A stretch of 64,000 nucleotides of DNA from the NCBI RefSeq assembly GCF_001854405.1, contig NZ_CP017718.1, forward strand, positions 1,240,001 through 1,304,000, written 5' to 3'. Of the stretch, positions 42,527 to 52,093 are shown one piece after another. Source of the DNA: Hyphomonas sp. Mor2 (GTDB lineage Bacteria; Pseudomonadota; Alphaproteobacteria; Caulobacterales; Hyphomonadaceae). The number at the start of each line of letters is the position of its first letter. Within the stretch, counting starts at the first letter, position 1. The notes under the pieces are model-generated. The model saw nothing but the letters and a program-made list of their open reading frames with translations, did no database searches and was not told where the DNA came from. The position numbers and the translations under genes are program-made.

Positions 42527-43906
42527 TTAATAGGCGAGTTCTTTGAAGACTTTACTTGTATCCCTGCCCCAGTCTTCATAATAGGCGCGCAACAGCTCCT
42601 CAGCCGGGGTCTGGCCGGTGGCGAGTGTGTGATCCAGTTCCTGCAGGAATCCGGTTTCATCGTCCCCCGATACGGACAGCTTGGCCCGGCGCCGCAGCCC
42701 GCCACGCGCGATTTCAAGAACATCCTTGCCCAGCGCCTGCAGGGTGCGCCCGCCGGGAACCGGGGCTTTTAGTCCGATCGTACGGACGGTCTGTCGCAAG
42801 GCTTCGCGATCGCCCTCCGTCCAATCCTTGACCAGGGTCCAGGCCTCGTCGAGCGCGGTCTCGTCGTAGAGGAGGCCCGTCCAGAAGGCTGAAAAGGCAC
42901 ACAGCCGCGACCACGGGCCCGAATCACTGCCGCGCATTTCCAGGAAACGCTTCAGACGCACTTCCGGAAAGATGGTCGAGAGATGGTCCTCAAAATCATC
43001 AATTGCCGGTTTCTCACCCGGCAATATGGGCAGTTTCCCGTCCATGAAATCGCGGAAACTCAGGCCAGATGCGTCCAGATACTTTCCGCCGCGTCGGACA
43101 AAATACATCGGTACATCAAGGGCATAGTCCACATATCGCTCAAACCCGAAGCCGTCCTCGAAGACGAAAGGAAGCATGCCTGTGCGATCCGGGTCGGTGT
43201 CGGTCCAGATTTGTGATCGATAGGACAGAAACCCGTTCGGGCGCCCCTCCAGGAAGGGCGAGTTGGCGAACAGCGCTGTGCCGAGGGGTTGCAGCGCCAG
43301 AGACACCCGAAACTTCTTCACCATGTCGGCTTCGGAGCCATAATCGAGATTGCTCTGGACCGTGCAGGTGCGGAACATCATCTGGCGGCCGAGTCGCCCG
43401 ACCTTCTCCATGTAAGCGCGCATGATCTTGTAGCGGCCCTTGGGCATGATCGGCGTTTCTTCCATCGACCAGATCGGGCTGGCGCCGAGGCCGATAAAGC
43501 CGATGCCGAGCGGCTCAGCGATTTCACGCACTTCATTGAGATGTTGTCCCACCTCATTGCAGGTCTCGTGAATATGTTCGAGCGGCGCGCCGGAGAGTTC
43601 AAACTGACCGCCAGGTTCGAGGCTGACGCTGGCGCCATGCTTCTTGAGGCCGATCAGATAGCCATTCTCTTCAATCGGTGCCCAGTCAAATCGATCCCGC
43701 AATCCTTCCAGCATCGCCTTGATCGAGGCCTCGCCGTCGTAAGGGAGCGGTTTCAGGCCATCCCAGGTAAACCCGAACTTTTCATGCTCGGTGCCGATCC
43801 GCCAGTCTGCCTTCGGCTTGCTGCCGGCTTCGAACCATTCGACCAGCTCGGTCTTGCCGGACAAGCGCGGTGCATTTTCGTCAATGTCTGTCGTCGGAGT
43901 CGTCAC
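42527..43906 (-). CDS. gshA: Glutamate-cysteine ligase (class II, plant/alphaproteobacterial type)
   Basis: A 459-residue cytoplasmic enzyme that makes gamma-glutamylcysteine, the first step of glutathione synthesis. Blocks such as WRIGTEHEKFGF (about residues 35-46), QFELSGAPLEHIHETCNEV and MRTCTVQSNLDYGSE-like FRTCTVQSNLDYGSE are characteristic of this class. The start is GTG at 43906 with an AGGAG ribosome site. A small hairpin (CTCGCCT/AGGCGAG, 42520-42538) overlaps the stop codon and could act as its terminator. rsmE lies 23 bases upstream on the same strand, so they probably form an operon. Confidence 0.95.
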   Translation of the reverse strand: MTTPTTDIDENAPRLSGKTELVEWFEAGSKPKADWRIGTEHEKFGFTWDGLKPLPYDGEASIKAMLEGLRDRFDWAPIEENGYLIGLKKHGASVSLEPGGQFELSGAPLEHIHETCNEVGQHLNEVREIAEPLGIGFIGLGASPIWSMEETPIMPKGRYKIMRAYMEKVGRLGRQMMFRTCTVQSNLDYGSEADMVKKFRVSLALQPLGTALFANSPFLEGRPNGFLSYRSQIWTDTDPDRTGMLPFVFEDGFGFERYVDYALDVPMYFVRRGGKYLDASGLSFRDFMDGKLPILPGEKPAIDDFEDHLSTIFPEVRLKRFLEMRGSDSGPWSRLCAFSAFWTGLLYDETALDEAWTLVKDWTEGDREALRQTVRTIGLKAPVPGGRTLQALGKDVLEIARGGLRRRAKLSVSGDDETGFLQELDHTLATGQTPAEELLRAYYEDWGRDTSKVFKELAY

Positions 43907-43929
43907 GCTCCTGCCCTCCCGGCAAAATA

Positions 43930-44679
43930 CTATGCTTCAGGCAGATAGGGTGCCTGTCGCCAATCTCCAACCATGGATTGCCAAAGCGTAAGCGCTGACA
44001 CAACCGCTGTCTCTGCGCGAAGGATGCGCGGCCCCAGCGTAATTGGGATCACGAATTCGAGAGCATGCAGCATTTCGCGCTCTTTCGGCGAAAAGCCACC
44101 TTCCGGGCCAATCAGGATCCCGGCGGGTTTATCGGACAATTGATTCGCACGATCGCGGAGCGGCGCCGCCTCCCCACCCTCATCACAATAGATAAGCGGC
44201 GTCGCGCGATCCCATCCGGCGAGCACCTTGGGCAGCGGACTTGCTTCGCTAATGGCCGGGAGGTCCATTCTCTCTGTCTGCTCTGCAGCCTCGATGGCCA
44301 ATAATCGCATCCGATCCGTCCGGACCCGCTGGCTTTGCGTGTAGTCTGTGAGGATGGGCTGCAATGCAGAGACGCCGAGTTCGGTGGCTTTCTCAACGAT
44401 AAAGTCCGTGCGGGCCTTTTTTACGGGCGCAAACAAGAGAGTCAGATCCGGGCCTGCGGCTTGCTCACGAGTCTTGCTGTCAGGCGTCAACACAGCGGTC
44501 TTGCGATCAATCGACAGACTGCAACGCCATTCCCCGTCCACGCCATTGAATACGCGCACCTGCGCCCCTTCTGTCAGGCGCATCACGCGCAGCAAATACT
44601 TGCTTTGCGCATCCGGCAAGGACACGGGACGGCCTTGCTGAAGCGGTGTATCTACGAACAGTCGGGCAATGTGGCTCAT
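43930..44679 (-). CDS. rsmE: 16S rRNA m3U1498 methyltransferase RsmE
   Basis: A 249-residue SPOUT-class methyltransferase that methylates U1498 of 16S rRNA. The N-terminal PUA-like domain (LLRVMRLTEGAQVRVFNG) is followed by the trefoil-knot domain with LLFAPVKKARTDFIVEKATELGV in parts (APVKKARTDFIVEKATELG) and IGPEGGFSPKERE, the SAM-binding loop. ATG 44679 was taken as the start because RsmE proteins open with a short MSHIARLFV-like strand. It is divergent from ubiA with 74 bases between. Confidence 0.95.
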   Translation of the reverse strand: MSHIARLFVDTPLQQGRPVSLPDAQSKYLLRVMRLTEGAQVRVFNGVDGEWRCSLSIDRKTAVLTPDSKTREQAAGPDLTLLFAPVKKARTDFIVEKATELGVSALQPILTDYTQSQRVRTDRMRLLAIEAAEQTERMDLPAISEASPLPKVLAGWDRATPLIYCDEGGEAAPLRDRANQLSDKPAGILIGPEGGFSPKEREMLHALEFVIPITLGPRILRAETAVVSALTLWQSMVGDWRQAPYLPEA

Positions 44680-44753
44680 GTCCCGCTCTATAGGCCTCCA
44701 AGCGCGACGCGTTAAGCCATGGCGCAGCAATTAAAAATCGCTATAGAGGGCGC

Positions 44754-45695
44754 ATGAGCGAGTTTGATTCTGAAGACGACAAGCCGCGCAGCGTGCCGCT
44801 CGACAGCGCGCTGCCGACCTGGTTGCAGCAATTACCGGATCAGAGCCGCCCCTATGCGGCACTGGCCCGCTGGGATCGTCCCGTAGGGATCTGGCTGCTC
44901 TTGCTGCCCTGCTGGATCGGTCTGGCGCTGATGCGCGTTCCGGCGGGATTCCAATGGATGGATCTGTTGTGGATCATCCTGTTCGCAATCGGCGCTGTCG
45001 CCATGCGCGGCGCTGGCTGCACCTGGAATGATATTCGCGATCGCGACATTGATGGGGAAGTGGTGAGAACCGCTGCGAGGCCCTTACCTGCGGGCGATGT
45101 CACGCTATCAGAAGCCTATATCTTCCTCGCCGGTCAATTGGCCGTGGGCTTCCTGGTCTGGCTCTTCCTGCCCTTTGATGCGAAGATTGTCGCCCTACTC
45201 GCTATACCGCTGGTGGCGGCCTATCCGTATATGAAGCGCATCACCTGGTGGCCGCAGGCCTGGCTCGGTTTCACGTTCAATTTCGGGGCTCTGGTCGGTG
45301 CAGCCACAGCAACGAGCGTCACCGGCGCGACCGTTGTCCTGTACCTGGGCTTGGTCTGCTGGACCGTCGCTTATGACACCATCTATGCCATGCAAGACCG
45401 CGAGGATGACGCGCTTGTTGGGGTGAAATCGACGGCGAGATTGTTCGGCGACAAAGTGCTGACCGGCGTGTTTGTCTTCCACATGGCAGCCACCGCTTTG
45501 ATCTTCCTTGGCGCCTATTTCGCGGGCGCTGGACGCATCGGTGCTTTGTTGGCACTCGCTTTCCTGGGGCATGGCATCTGGCAGGTCTCGGCCTTGTCGA
45601 AGAATCGCGACGCGAACGCTCTGGCCATGTTCAAATCGAACGTCTGGGCGGGCGCAATCGTTCTCGCAGGCCTGACGATCGCAGCCTTGCTCTAG
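44754..45695 (+). CDS. ubiA: 4-hydroxybenzoate polyprenyltransferase
   Basis: A 313-residue polytopic inner-membrane enzyme that prenylates 4-hydroxybenzoate in ubiquinone synthesis. Both aspartate-rich motifs that bind the prenyl diphosphate-magnesium are visible: NDIRDRDIDGEV (about 93-104) and YAMQDREDDALVG (about 211-223). About eight hydrophobic helices fill the rest. It is the first of a run of four plus-strand genes. Confidence 0.95.
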   Translation: MSEFDSEDDKPRSVPLDSALPTWLQQLPDQSRPYAALARWDRPVGIWLLLLPCWIGLALMRVPAGFQWMDLLWIILFAIGAVAMRGAGCTWNDIRDRDIDGEVVRTAARPLPAGDVTLSEAYIFLAGQLAVGFLVWLFLPFDAKIVALLAIPLVAAYPYMKRITWWPQAWLGFTFNFGALVGAATATSVTGATVVLYLGLVCWTVAYDTIYAMQDREDDALVGVKSTARLFGDKVLTGVFVFHMAATALIFLGAYFAGAGRIGALLALAFLGHGIWQVSALSKNRDANALAMFKSNVWAGAIVLAGLTIAALL

Positions 45696-45738
45696 GACAA
45701 GCTTGTCTGCCCTTGGGAAAGGGCTGTATTATCCCCGA

Positions 45739-46695
45739 ATGGCCGCCGCAAAACGAATCCGTCCGCTAGATCTTTTCAGCCGCGAAGAATGGGAGCATGT
45801 CTCCCGTCGCTCCGACTTGCTCGGACTTGGCATGGTGGTTCATTGCTGGGCTGTCATCGCCCTCGCCATGGCAGCAGCGATCTGGCAGCCTTGGCTGATT
45901 ATCATCGCTGTCCCGATCATCGGTGCTCGGCAGTTGGGTCTTGCGGTTCTGATGCACGAGGCCGCCCATGGCGGACTGTCACAAAACTCGGCGCTGAACC
46001 ACTTTTTCGGACATTGGCTCTCCGGAGCCCCCATTGGGGGCAGCCTCAAAGCCTATCGACCGTATCACCTGCAGCATCATAAGTATGCGCAACAGCCGGA
46101 AGATCCGGATCTGGTGCTCTCCGCCCCCTTCCCGATCACTCAGACATCGCTTCGTCGCAAGATCATCCGGGACCTGACCGGGCAAACCTTTTACAAGCAA
46201 CGCCTGAACCAGTTCTCAAATGCGCTTGGTCTGAAAATCCGTGAAGGCGTCAATGTCGCCAATCGAATGCAGGCTGCCCGTGAAGCCGTGGTGCCGCATT
46301 TGATCACCAATGGCCTGTTCTTTCTTGTGCTCACCCTGCTGGGTCACTGGTGGGCCTTTTTCGTGCTCTGGCTCCTTCCGATGGCGACGTGGAACATGAT
46401 GGTGACGCGTCTGCGCAATATTGCCGAACATGCGGTTGTGCCCGATCACAATGACCCGATGCGCCATGCCCGGACCACACATGCCAGCCTTCTGGAGCGG
46501 ATCTTCATCGCGCCCTACTGGGTCAATTATCATTGCGAACATCACATGTTCATGCACCTCCCTTTCTACCGATTGGCTGAAGCCCACAGGCTTCTCGACA
46601 AGAAGGGCATCACCGAGCAGATGGAAGTGCAACACGGCTATTGGGGTGTACTCAAATCCGCAGCCAGCAAACCAGAACCCGTGGCCGCCGCATGA
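45739..46695 (+). CDS. Fatty acid desaturase family protein
   Basis: A 318-residue membrane protein with the three histidine boxes of membrane di-iron desaturases and hydroxylases: HEAAHGG (about 75-81), HLQHHKY (about 112-118) and HCEHHMFMHLP (about 264-274). Four membrane helices lie between them. The substrate may be an acyl lipid, sterol-like compound or carotenoid and is not known. ATG 45739 is preferred over a TTG at 45703. It starts 43 bases after ubiA and overlaps the next gene by 4 bases. Confidence 0.88.
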   Translation: MAAAKRIRPLDLFSREEWEHVSRRSDLLGLGMVVHCWAVIALAMAAAIWQPWLIIIAVPIIGARQLGLAVLMHEAAHGGLSQNSALNHFFGHWLSGAPIGGSLKAYRPYHLQHHKYAQQPEDPDLVLSAPFPITQTSLRRKIIRDLTGQTFYKQRLNQFSNALGLKIREGVNVANRMQAAREAVVPHLITNGLFFLVLTLLGHWWAFFVLWLLPMATWNMMVTRLRNIAEHAVVPDHNDPMRHARTTHASLLERIFIAPYWVNYHCEHHMFMHLPFYRLAEAHRLLDKKGITEQMEVQHGYWGVLKSAASKPEPVAAA

Positions 46696-47075
46696 GCGCG
46701 CAAACGCCTCCGGCAAAGAACGTCCTCGGCGGCGCGCTCGCCTCCTGCAGTCATGAACCACTGACCGGGTTCTTTCGCGACGGCTGCTGCAATACCGGCC
46801 CCATGGATCACGGCCTGCACACTGTATGTGTGACCGTCACAGCCGAGTTCCTGCAATACAGCTTCAATCGCGGAAACGATCTGATCACGCCGCGTCCCGA
46901 GTTCCGTTTCCCCGGCCTGAAACCCGGCGATAAGTGGTGCCTGTGCGCCTCACGCTGGGAAGAAGCCCGGCTCATGGGTGTGGCCCCACCAGTGGTTCTG
47001 GACGCCACGCATCACAAGACACTCTCCATTGTCGATCTTGCCCATCTCAAAGCGCACGCAGAAAAGGTTTCCTAG
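46692..47075 (+). CDS. DUF2237 family protein
   Basis: A 127-residue protein with the features of DUF2237: KNVLGGALASCSHEPLTGFFRDG at the start (read KNVLGGALASC, then GFFRDGCCNTG) and HTVCVTVTAEFLQYS, FPGLKPGDKWCLCASRW and VVLDATHHKTL later. Five cysteines are conserved-looking. The function is unknown. It overlaps the desaturase stop by 4 bases (ATGA), and a DsbA-like gene follows 2 bases later. Confidence 0.85.
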   Translation: MSAQTPPAKNVLGGALASCSHEPLTGFFRDGCCNTGPMDHGLHTVCVTVTAEFLQYSFNRGNDLITPRPEFRFPGLKPGDKWCLCASRWEEARLMGVAPPVVLDATHHKTLSIVDLAHLKAHAEKVS

Positions 47076-47077
47076 CC

Positions 47078-47749
47078 ATGACCCTTCACATCGAAATGGT
47101 TTCCGACCTCGTCTGCCCCTGGTGTTGGGTCGGACTGCGGCGTCTCAAAGGTGCGATCGCGCAGGTGCCTGAACTTGATGTCGAAGTCCTGTTTCGCCCG
47201 TTCGAGCTGGATCCGAGCGTTCCACCCGGCGGAACCGACTACAAAGCCTATATGAAAGCCCGATTTGGGTCAGACCAGAATCGCGAGCGATCCAACCAGA
47301 TGCGCGACGCCCTTATTCAGTTCGGTGAGGCAGAAGGCATTCCATTCGATTTCGATCGCATTTCCTGGCGCCCGAACAGTTTCAATGCTCATCGCGTCGT
47401 GCACTGGGCCCAGGGGCAGTCGCTCGGCATGGAAGCGAAAGAGGCCTTGTTCGAGGCCTTTTTCTCCAAAGGTCTGGATATTGGTGACCATGAGGTGCTG
47501 GTGACCCTTGCGTCAGAGATCGGGCTTGATCCGAACATCGTCTCTGACCTGCTGACCAGCGAAGCGGATGTGGACACCGTACGCAATGAACAGAACCTGT
47601 TCCGACAGATGGGCGTATCCGGCGTGCCGACCTTTATTGCATTGCGTCAAATTGCTGTTCAGGGAGCAGAAAGCTCGGACAAGCTGGCGCGGTTCCTGAA
47701 AACCGCCGCGGCGCAGATGCCACAGGAACGGCCCCTGGAAGGCGCTTAG
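47078..47749 (+). CDS. DsbA-family (FrnE-like) thiol oxidoreductase
   Basis: A 223-residue cytoplasmic protein of the DsbA/FrnE family. The active-site motif is CPWC (residues 14-17, in DLVCPWCWVGLRR) and the thioredoxin cis-proline loop is GVSGVPTFI near the end. It has no signal peptide. FrnE-like proteins act as cytosolic disulfide isomerases or polyketide isomerases; the exact substrate is unknown. Its 3' end overlaps the convergent ABC transporter gene by 4 bases. Confidence 0.9.
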   Translation: MTLHIEMVSDLVCPWCWVGLRRLKGAIAQVPELDVEVLFRPFELDPSVPPGGTDYKAYMKARFGSDQNRERSNQMRDALIQFGEAEGIPFDFDRISWRPNSFNAHRVVHWAQGQSLGMEAKEALFEAFFSKGLDIGDHEVLVTLASEIGLDPNIVSDLLTSEADVDTVRNEQNLFRQMGVSGVPTFIALRQIAVQGAESSDKLARFLKTAAAQMPQERPLEGA

Positions 47750-49572
47750 CTGAGCTGCAACTCGACGAGTTTGCGATAGACGCCGTCCGCGGCCATCAGG
47801 TCGTCATGCGTGCCTGTTTCGACCACCCGTCCATCATCGACGACGATAATCCGGTCCGCAGCTCTCACCGTTGAGAGCCGGTGAGCGATAATCAGCGTCG
47901 TGCGATCGGCGGCAAATTCAGCCAATGCGGCCTGCACTTTCGCTTCGCTTTCTGCATCCAACGCCGAGGTGGCCTCGTCCAGCATCAGGATCGGTGCATC
48001 ACGCAGGATGGCCCGTGCCAGAGCCACGCGCTGACGTTGGCCGCCGGACAGGTTGCGTCCCATCTCTCCGGCCGCTGCGGCATAGCCTCCCGGAAGATCG
48101 AGGATAAATTCATGCGCATTTGCGGCTTTCGCGGCCGCTTCAATGTCACCGGCATCGGCCCCCAGACGCCCCAACGCGATATTGGAGGCGATTGTGTCAT
48201 CAAACAGAGCCGTATCCTGCGAGACGAGCGCGATCGCGCCCCTCAGGGCATTGGAATCGAGATCGCGGACATCATGTCCCTCGACGCTTACTTGTCCCGA
48301 ACTGGCGTCATAGAGGCGAAGAACGAGATTGAAGATGGTCGACTTGCCTGCCCCGCTGGGTCCGACAATCGCGACGGTTTCTCCGGGTGCGGTCTCGAAA
48401 CTCAAACCTTTCAACGCCTCGGTCCCGTCCGGGTAGGAGAAATGGACGTCGTCGAAGGCGATCCGGCCGGAGACCTGATCCAACTCGTGGGCAGTCGGCT
48501 TGTCGGTCACCGTCGCCGGGGCGTCGATAATGTCATAGACGCGATCCGCCGCTGCCGCGCCTTCCTGCGCTACGGCCGTGATCGAGCCGAGCGCCCGCAC
48601 CTCCGGTGAAGCCACGCCGATCAAGGCGATGATGGCGAGCAGATCGCCCAGCGTGTTGGTGCCATCCGCAATGCGGAACGAAACGAAGCCAAGCAGGGCC
48701 GCTATTGCGATGCCGCCGACCACTTCCAGCACCGGGTCGACTGCGGCGCGTTGGGACAAGACGCGCAAGAACAGGCGTGAGCGCTCGGCGAAGCCGGTTT
48801 TGCCGCGCTCTTTCTGATAATCCTCGAGGCCATAGGCTTTGACAACGCGGGCAGATTGCAGCCCCTCGGACACTAATGCCGTGACCTCGCCAATCTGGTG
48901 CTGAGCCTTCTTGGAACGTGCCCGGATGGAGTTCCCAAGCGCGATCACGGGGCCGAGTGCGAGTGGGTAGACGACGAGAATGATCACGGCGAGCTGCCAA
49001 TCGACGATGATCAGGACCACCAGAACACCGATTATCGTCACCAGGCTTTTGGTGAAATTGTTTGCGAAACGAAGCGCCGCATCCCGGATCGCGTTGACAT
49101 CATTGATGAAACGGGAAACGAACCCGCCTGAATTGTCGCCTGACACGCGCGCATAATCGCCATCTGTCAATGCATCGAACTGGACACTCTGAATCGAGAC
49201 CAGGCCGCGTTGGACGCCTGTATTGTTGAGCATGTTCATGGCGTACATGGACAAGGCCCGCACCGCCGTCAGGCCGATAATCGCGTAAATCCCGAACCAG
49301 ATCCAACCACTGCTCGCGGTCAGGCCGACGCTCTTCGCGATCGACTGAACAGAGTCGCAGGCATCGCCTGTCCCACCTTCGATCTGGCATTGTATCGAGT
49401 TGCCGACATAGCCCAGCACACCGCCATAGCCGACGGCGCTGATCGAAGTCAGAACAGCAAAGATCGTCCCGGCGATGAACCAGTTTCGGTGCGGCCAGAA
49501 GTGTTTGCCCAACAAACGGGCGAGAGACCGCCGATTGCGTTCTTTGTCAGGCTTAGACGTGATGGTGGTCAC
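47746..49572 (-). CDS. ABC exporter (MsbA-like, membrane and ATPase domains fused)
   Basis: A 608-residue half-transporter. An N-terminal six-helix domain (about 25-330) contains a periplasmic loop with two cysteines (QCQIEGGTGDACD). The ATPase domain has Walker A GPSGAGKST (about 400-408), signature LSGGQRQRVALARA and Walker B PILMLDEATSALD. The start is uncertain: GTG 49572 gives the N-terminus MTTITSKPDKERNRRSLARL and overlaps the preceding gene by 20 bases. Position after cysQ-DUF4170 and pmbA, genes often near lipid A genes in alphaproteobacteria, suggests lipid A or lipid export; drug export is possible. Confidence 0.88.
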   Translation of the reverse strand: MTTITSKPDKERNRRSLARLLGKHFWPHRNWFIAGTIFAVLTSISAVGYGGVLGYVGNSIQCQIEGGTGDACDSVQSIAKSVGLTASSGWIWFGIYAIIGLTAVRALSMYAMNMLNNTGVQRGLVSIQSVQFDALTDGDYARVSGDNSGGFVSRFINDVNAIRDAALRFANNFTKSLVTIIGVLVVLIIVDWQLAVIILVVYPLALGPVIALGNSIRARSKKAQHQIGEVTALVSEGLQSARVVKAYGLEDYQKERGKTGFAERSRLFLRVLSQRAAVDPVLEVVGGIAIAALLGFVSFRIADGTNTLGDLLAIIALIGVASPEVRALGSITAVAQEGAAAADRVYDIIDAPATVTDKPTAHELDQVSGRIAFDDVHFSYPDGTEALKGLSFETAPGETVAIVGPSGAGKSTIFNLVLRLYDASSGQVSVEGHDVRDLDSNALRGAIALVSQDTALFDDTIASNIALGRLGADAGDIEAAAKAANAHEFILDLPGGYAAAAGEMGRNLSGGQRQRVALARAILRDAPILMLDEATSALDAESEAKVQAALAEFAADRTTLIIAHRLSTVRAADRIIVVDDGRVVETGTHDDLMAADGVYRKLVELQLS

Positions 49573-50662
49573 CGGTTTCAGGATCGAGCAGCTTGTGCGC
49601 ATGCAGGATGAAATAACGCGTCTCGGCGCTGTCGACCGTACGCTGTGCAGCGCCTTTCCAGGCGTCATACGCGTCCTTGTAGCTCGCGAACGCGCCGACA
49701 AAGTCGATCTTGGACAAATCTTCGAACTGAACGTCGGTGACGTCTTTCAATTCACCTCCAATGACGAGGTGCAGGAGTTGTTTGGTCGTTGCAGTATCGC
49801 CCATGGTTTGGCGCTCCGTCCTATCTGTCGGTTCATAGGGGCGCACGGTCCAGTTTGGATCTGGGAGCCTCACGCCTTTGACTCGCGCTGATAACAGGGA
49901 ATGCAGGGCCTTTCCAGCCGCTAGCAGACTTCTTTGTGCAGGTTCCCCGCGATTGAACAGATAGGGTTCGCCAAGATGGGTCGTCGCGATCCCGCCTGCC
50001 TCTTCGACCATCAACGTTCCAGCTGCGAGATCCCAATCGGACTTGCGCCACAAGGTCAAAGCCGCATCAGCCTTGCCGGCAGCGACCCAACACATCCGGA
50101 TCAGCGTCGCATTGGGCTTGGGTTCCACCAGATCCACCTCCGGCCAAGGCTCCGCCCAGGCTGGATGGGTCAGCATGCCTCTATTGGTGATCAGACGCGC
50201 GCCTTCTTCGCGATCATAGGACGTGACTTGTAGGCGTTCCCCATTCAGCGCTGCTCCGCCGCCGCGTACAGCTGTATAGGTCTCGCCAAGCATCGGCGCA
50301 TTGACGACGGCGGCTCGAGGCTGGCCGCGCTCGAGAACCCCGAGGCCGATGCACCAATAGGGTTGCTGCTTCATGAACGCGCGCGTGCCGTCGATCGGAT
50401 CGACAATCCAGGTGCGTTCAGCGGTGAGCGTATCATTGTCGAGCACGGTTTCCTCTGACAGCCAGCCATAGTCGGGCCGCGCCGCCAGAAGTCGCTCCTG
50501 GATCAGATTATTGACGGCCAGATCCGCCTCAGTGACCGGATTTCCTTTGGATTTATCCCAGAAGCGCACATCAGAACGCTCAAAATAGTCGATCGCCAAC
50601 TGCCCCGCTTCATGAGCGACCGATCTCAGGGTTTCGAGATCTTCGCGGTCGACATCACTCAC
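49553..50662 (-). CDS. Inositol monophosphatase/CysQ-like phosphatase fused to DUF4170
   Basis: A 369-residue protein with two parts. Residues 1-275 are a magnesium-dependent phosphatase of the inositol monophosphatase family, similar to 3'(2'),5'-bisphosphate nucleotidase: NPVTEADLAVN, the metal-binding WIVDPIDGTRAF, and SDWDLAAGTLMVEEAGG. Residues about 288-369 are a DUF4170 domain (LHLVIGGELKDV and RYFILHAHKLLDPETG). These are usually separate adjacent genes; here the frame runs through. An internal ATG at the DUF4170 start could also be used. Starts TTG 50668 and GTG 50662 are both possible, overlapping the pmbA stop. Confidence 0.88.
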   Translation of the reverse strand: MSDVDREDLETLRSVAHEAGQLAIDYFERSDVRFWDKSKGNPVTEADLAVNNLIQERLLAARPDYGWLSEETVLDNDTLTAERTWIVDPIDGTRAFMKQQPYWCIGLGVLERGQPRAAVVNAPMLGETYTAVRGGGAALNGERLQVTSYDREEGARLITNRGMLTHPAWAEPWPEVDLVEPKPNATLIRMCWVAAGKADAALTLWRKSDWDLAAGTLMVEEAGGIATTHLGEPYLFNRGEPAQRSLLAAGKALHSLLSARVKGVRLPDPNWTVRPYEPTDRTERQTMGDTATTKQLLHLVIGGELKDVTDVQFEDLSKIDFVGAFASYKDAYDAWKGAAQRTVDSAETRYFILHAHKLLDPETGDHHHV

Positions 50663-52001
50663 CGGCAATCGACATGTCCTCTATCAACAAGGAAGGGGCA
50701 TCGCGCGAGCCGCGAAACTCGAGGTCAGATGCCGGGACCAGGCGGGCAAACATGCCGGGCAGATCGCCGGCGATCGTCACTTCAGACACCGGATACTGGA
50801 TCTCTCCATCCTCGAACCAGAACCCGGCCACGCCGACGGAGTAGTCCCCCGTATTCGGATTGATGGACGGGCCGAACATATCGGCGACCAGCAGCCCCTT
50901 GCCAACGCCGCGCATCAGCTCTGCCGGGCTTTGCGACCCCGCTTCAATATAGGCGTTGGACACGCCAACACCGGGGGTGGAGCCAAATCCACCGCTGGCA
51001 TGACCATTTGGCGCCATCTCCAACTGCTTGGCAGACGCCCCATTCAACAGCCAACGGGTGAGCACACCGTCATCAATGAGATTGCGACGCGCGACAGCGC
51101 GCCCTTCCCCATCATGCGCCCGGCTACCCATGCCACGGAGCCGGAATGGATCATCGATGAGATTGACGCCATCCGCGAACACTTTCTCGCCAAGCGAGTC
51201 CTTCAGGAAGGACACACCCCGCGCCACGCTGGGCCCGCTAATCGCGGACAAGAACGCCCCGATCAGGCTGCCCGCGACCCGTCGATCATAGATCACCGCG
51301 CCTGTCTGTGTTTTGACTTTGCGAGAGCCGAGACGCGCTACGGTGCGTTCCCCAGCGATCCGGCCAATCTCTTCTGCCGATGGACGGTCTTCCAGACGCC
51401 GAACGGAACGGCTTTCATAGTCCCGCTCCATTGCCCCGTTCTTCTCGGCAATAGCGGCCAGGCCCAGCCCTGTAGAGCCGCTGACGCGGTGCGAAGTAAA
51501 GCCATTGGTCGCCGCGACCCAGCGCTCGCTGGTGCTCCAGCCATTGCCGCATCCGGACACTTGTTGAACGCCGGAAACGGCGAGTGCGGCGGCTTCTGCC
51601 TCGAGCGCATCTTTCTCCAGAATATCAGATGAAATCTCGCCATCACCGGAGACATCAAGCTCAGGCAAGTCGGTGACCAGATCCTGCTGAGGTGCAAGAC
51701 CGCAATAAGGGTCTTCCGGAACGACTTTTGCCATCGCCACGCAGCGCTCTGCCAGCGTGGTAAGACCCTCTGCCGAGATATCGGATCCGGACACCGAGGC
51801 TTGCCGTTGCCCAAACAGGCAACGCAAGGACACCCCTTGTGATTCAGACCGTTCGATCCCTTCCAGCTTGCCATCGCGTACTTCCACGCTGACGCCGTCA
51901 GAATGACCATAAGAGGCATCTGCGCCGGTGGCGCCGGCCTTCTCGCAGGTATCGAGCAATTTAGAGAGAATGGATTCGGGAGAAAGCTGGTCTGTTGTCA
52001 T
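50655..52001 (-). CDS. pmbA: TldD/PmbA family protein, PmbA type
   Basis: A 448-residue cytoplasmic protein of the U62 family. PmbA (TldE) pairs with TldD to process peptides such as microcin B17 or to act on CcdA. The central block [19 protein letters not shown] and the later [30 protein letters not shown] and [13 protein letters not shown] fit PmbA. It lacks the metal-binding HExxxH of TldD, so it is probably the non-catalytic partner. No tldD is in the window. The end overlaps the start of the phosphatase gene by 8 bases. Confidence 0.92.
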   Translation of the reverse strand: MTTDQLSPESILSKLLDTCEKAGATGADASYGHSDGVSVEVRDGKLEGIERSESQGVSLRCLFGQRQASVSGSDISAEGLTTLAERCVAMAKVVPEDPYCGLAPQQDLVTDLPELDVSGDGEISSDILEKDALEAEAAALAVSGVQQVSGCGNGWSTSERWVAATNGFTSHRVSGSTGLGLAAIAEKNGAMERDYESRSVRRLEDRPSAEEIGRIAGERTVARLGSRKVKTQTGAVIYDRRVAGSLIGAFLSAISGPSVARGVSFLKDSLGEKVFADGVNLIDDPFRLRGMGSRAHDGEGRAVARRNLIDDGVLTRWLLNGASAKQLEMAPNGHASGGFGSTPGVGVSNAYIEAGSQSPAELMRGVGKGLLVADMFGPSINPNTGDYSVGVAGFWFEDGEIQYPVSEVTIAGDLPGMFARLVPASDLEFRGSRDAPSLLIEDMSIAGE

Positions 52002-52093
52002 GCGCCTCATTTAGAGAGCGCCCTTCTGCTTGCCTAGTCCCTGTCTGCGGCCATGAACTTGACGGCGCAGGGGATCAGACGCAAATCGCGCGG

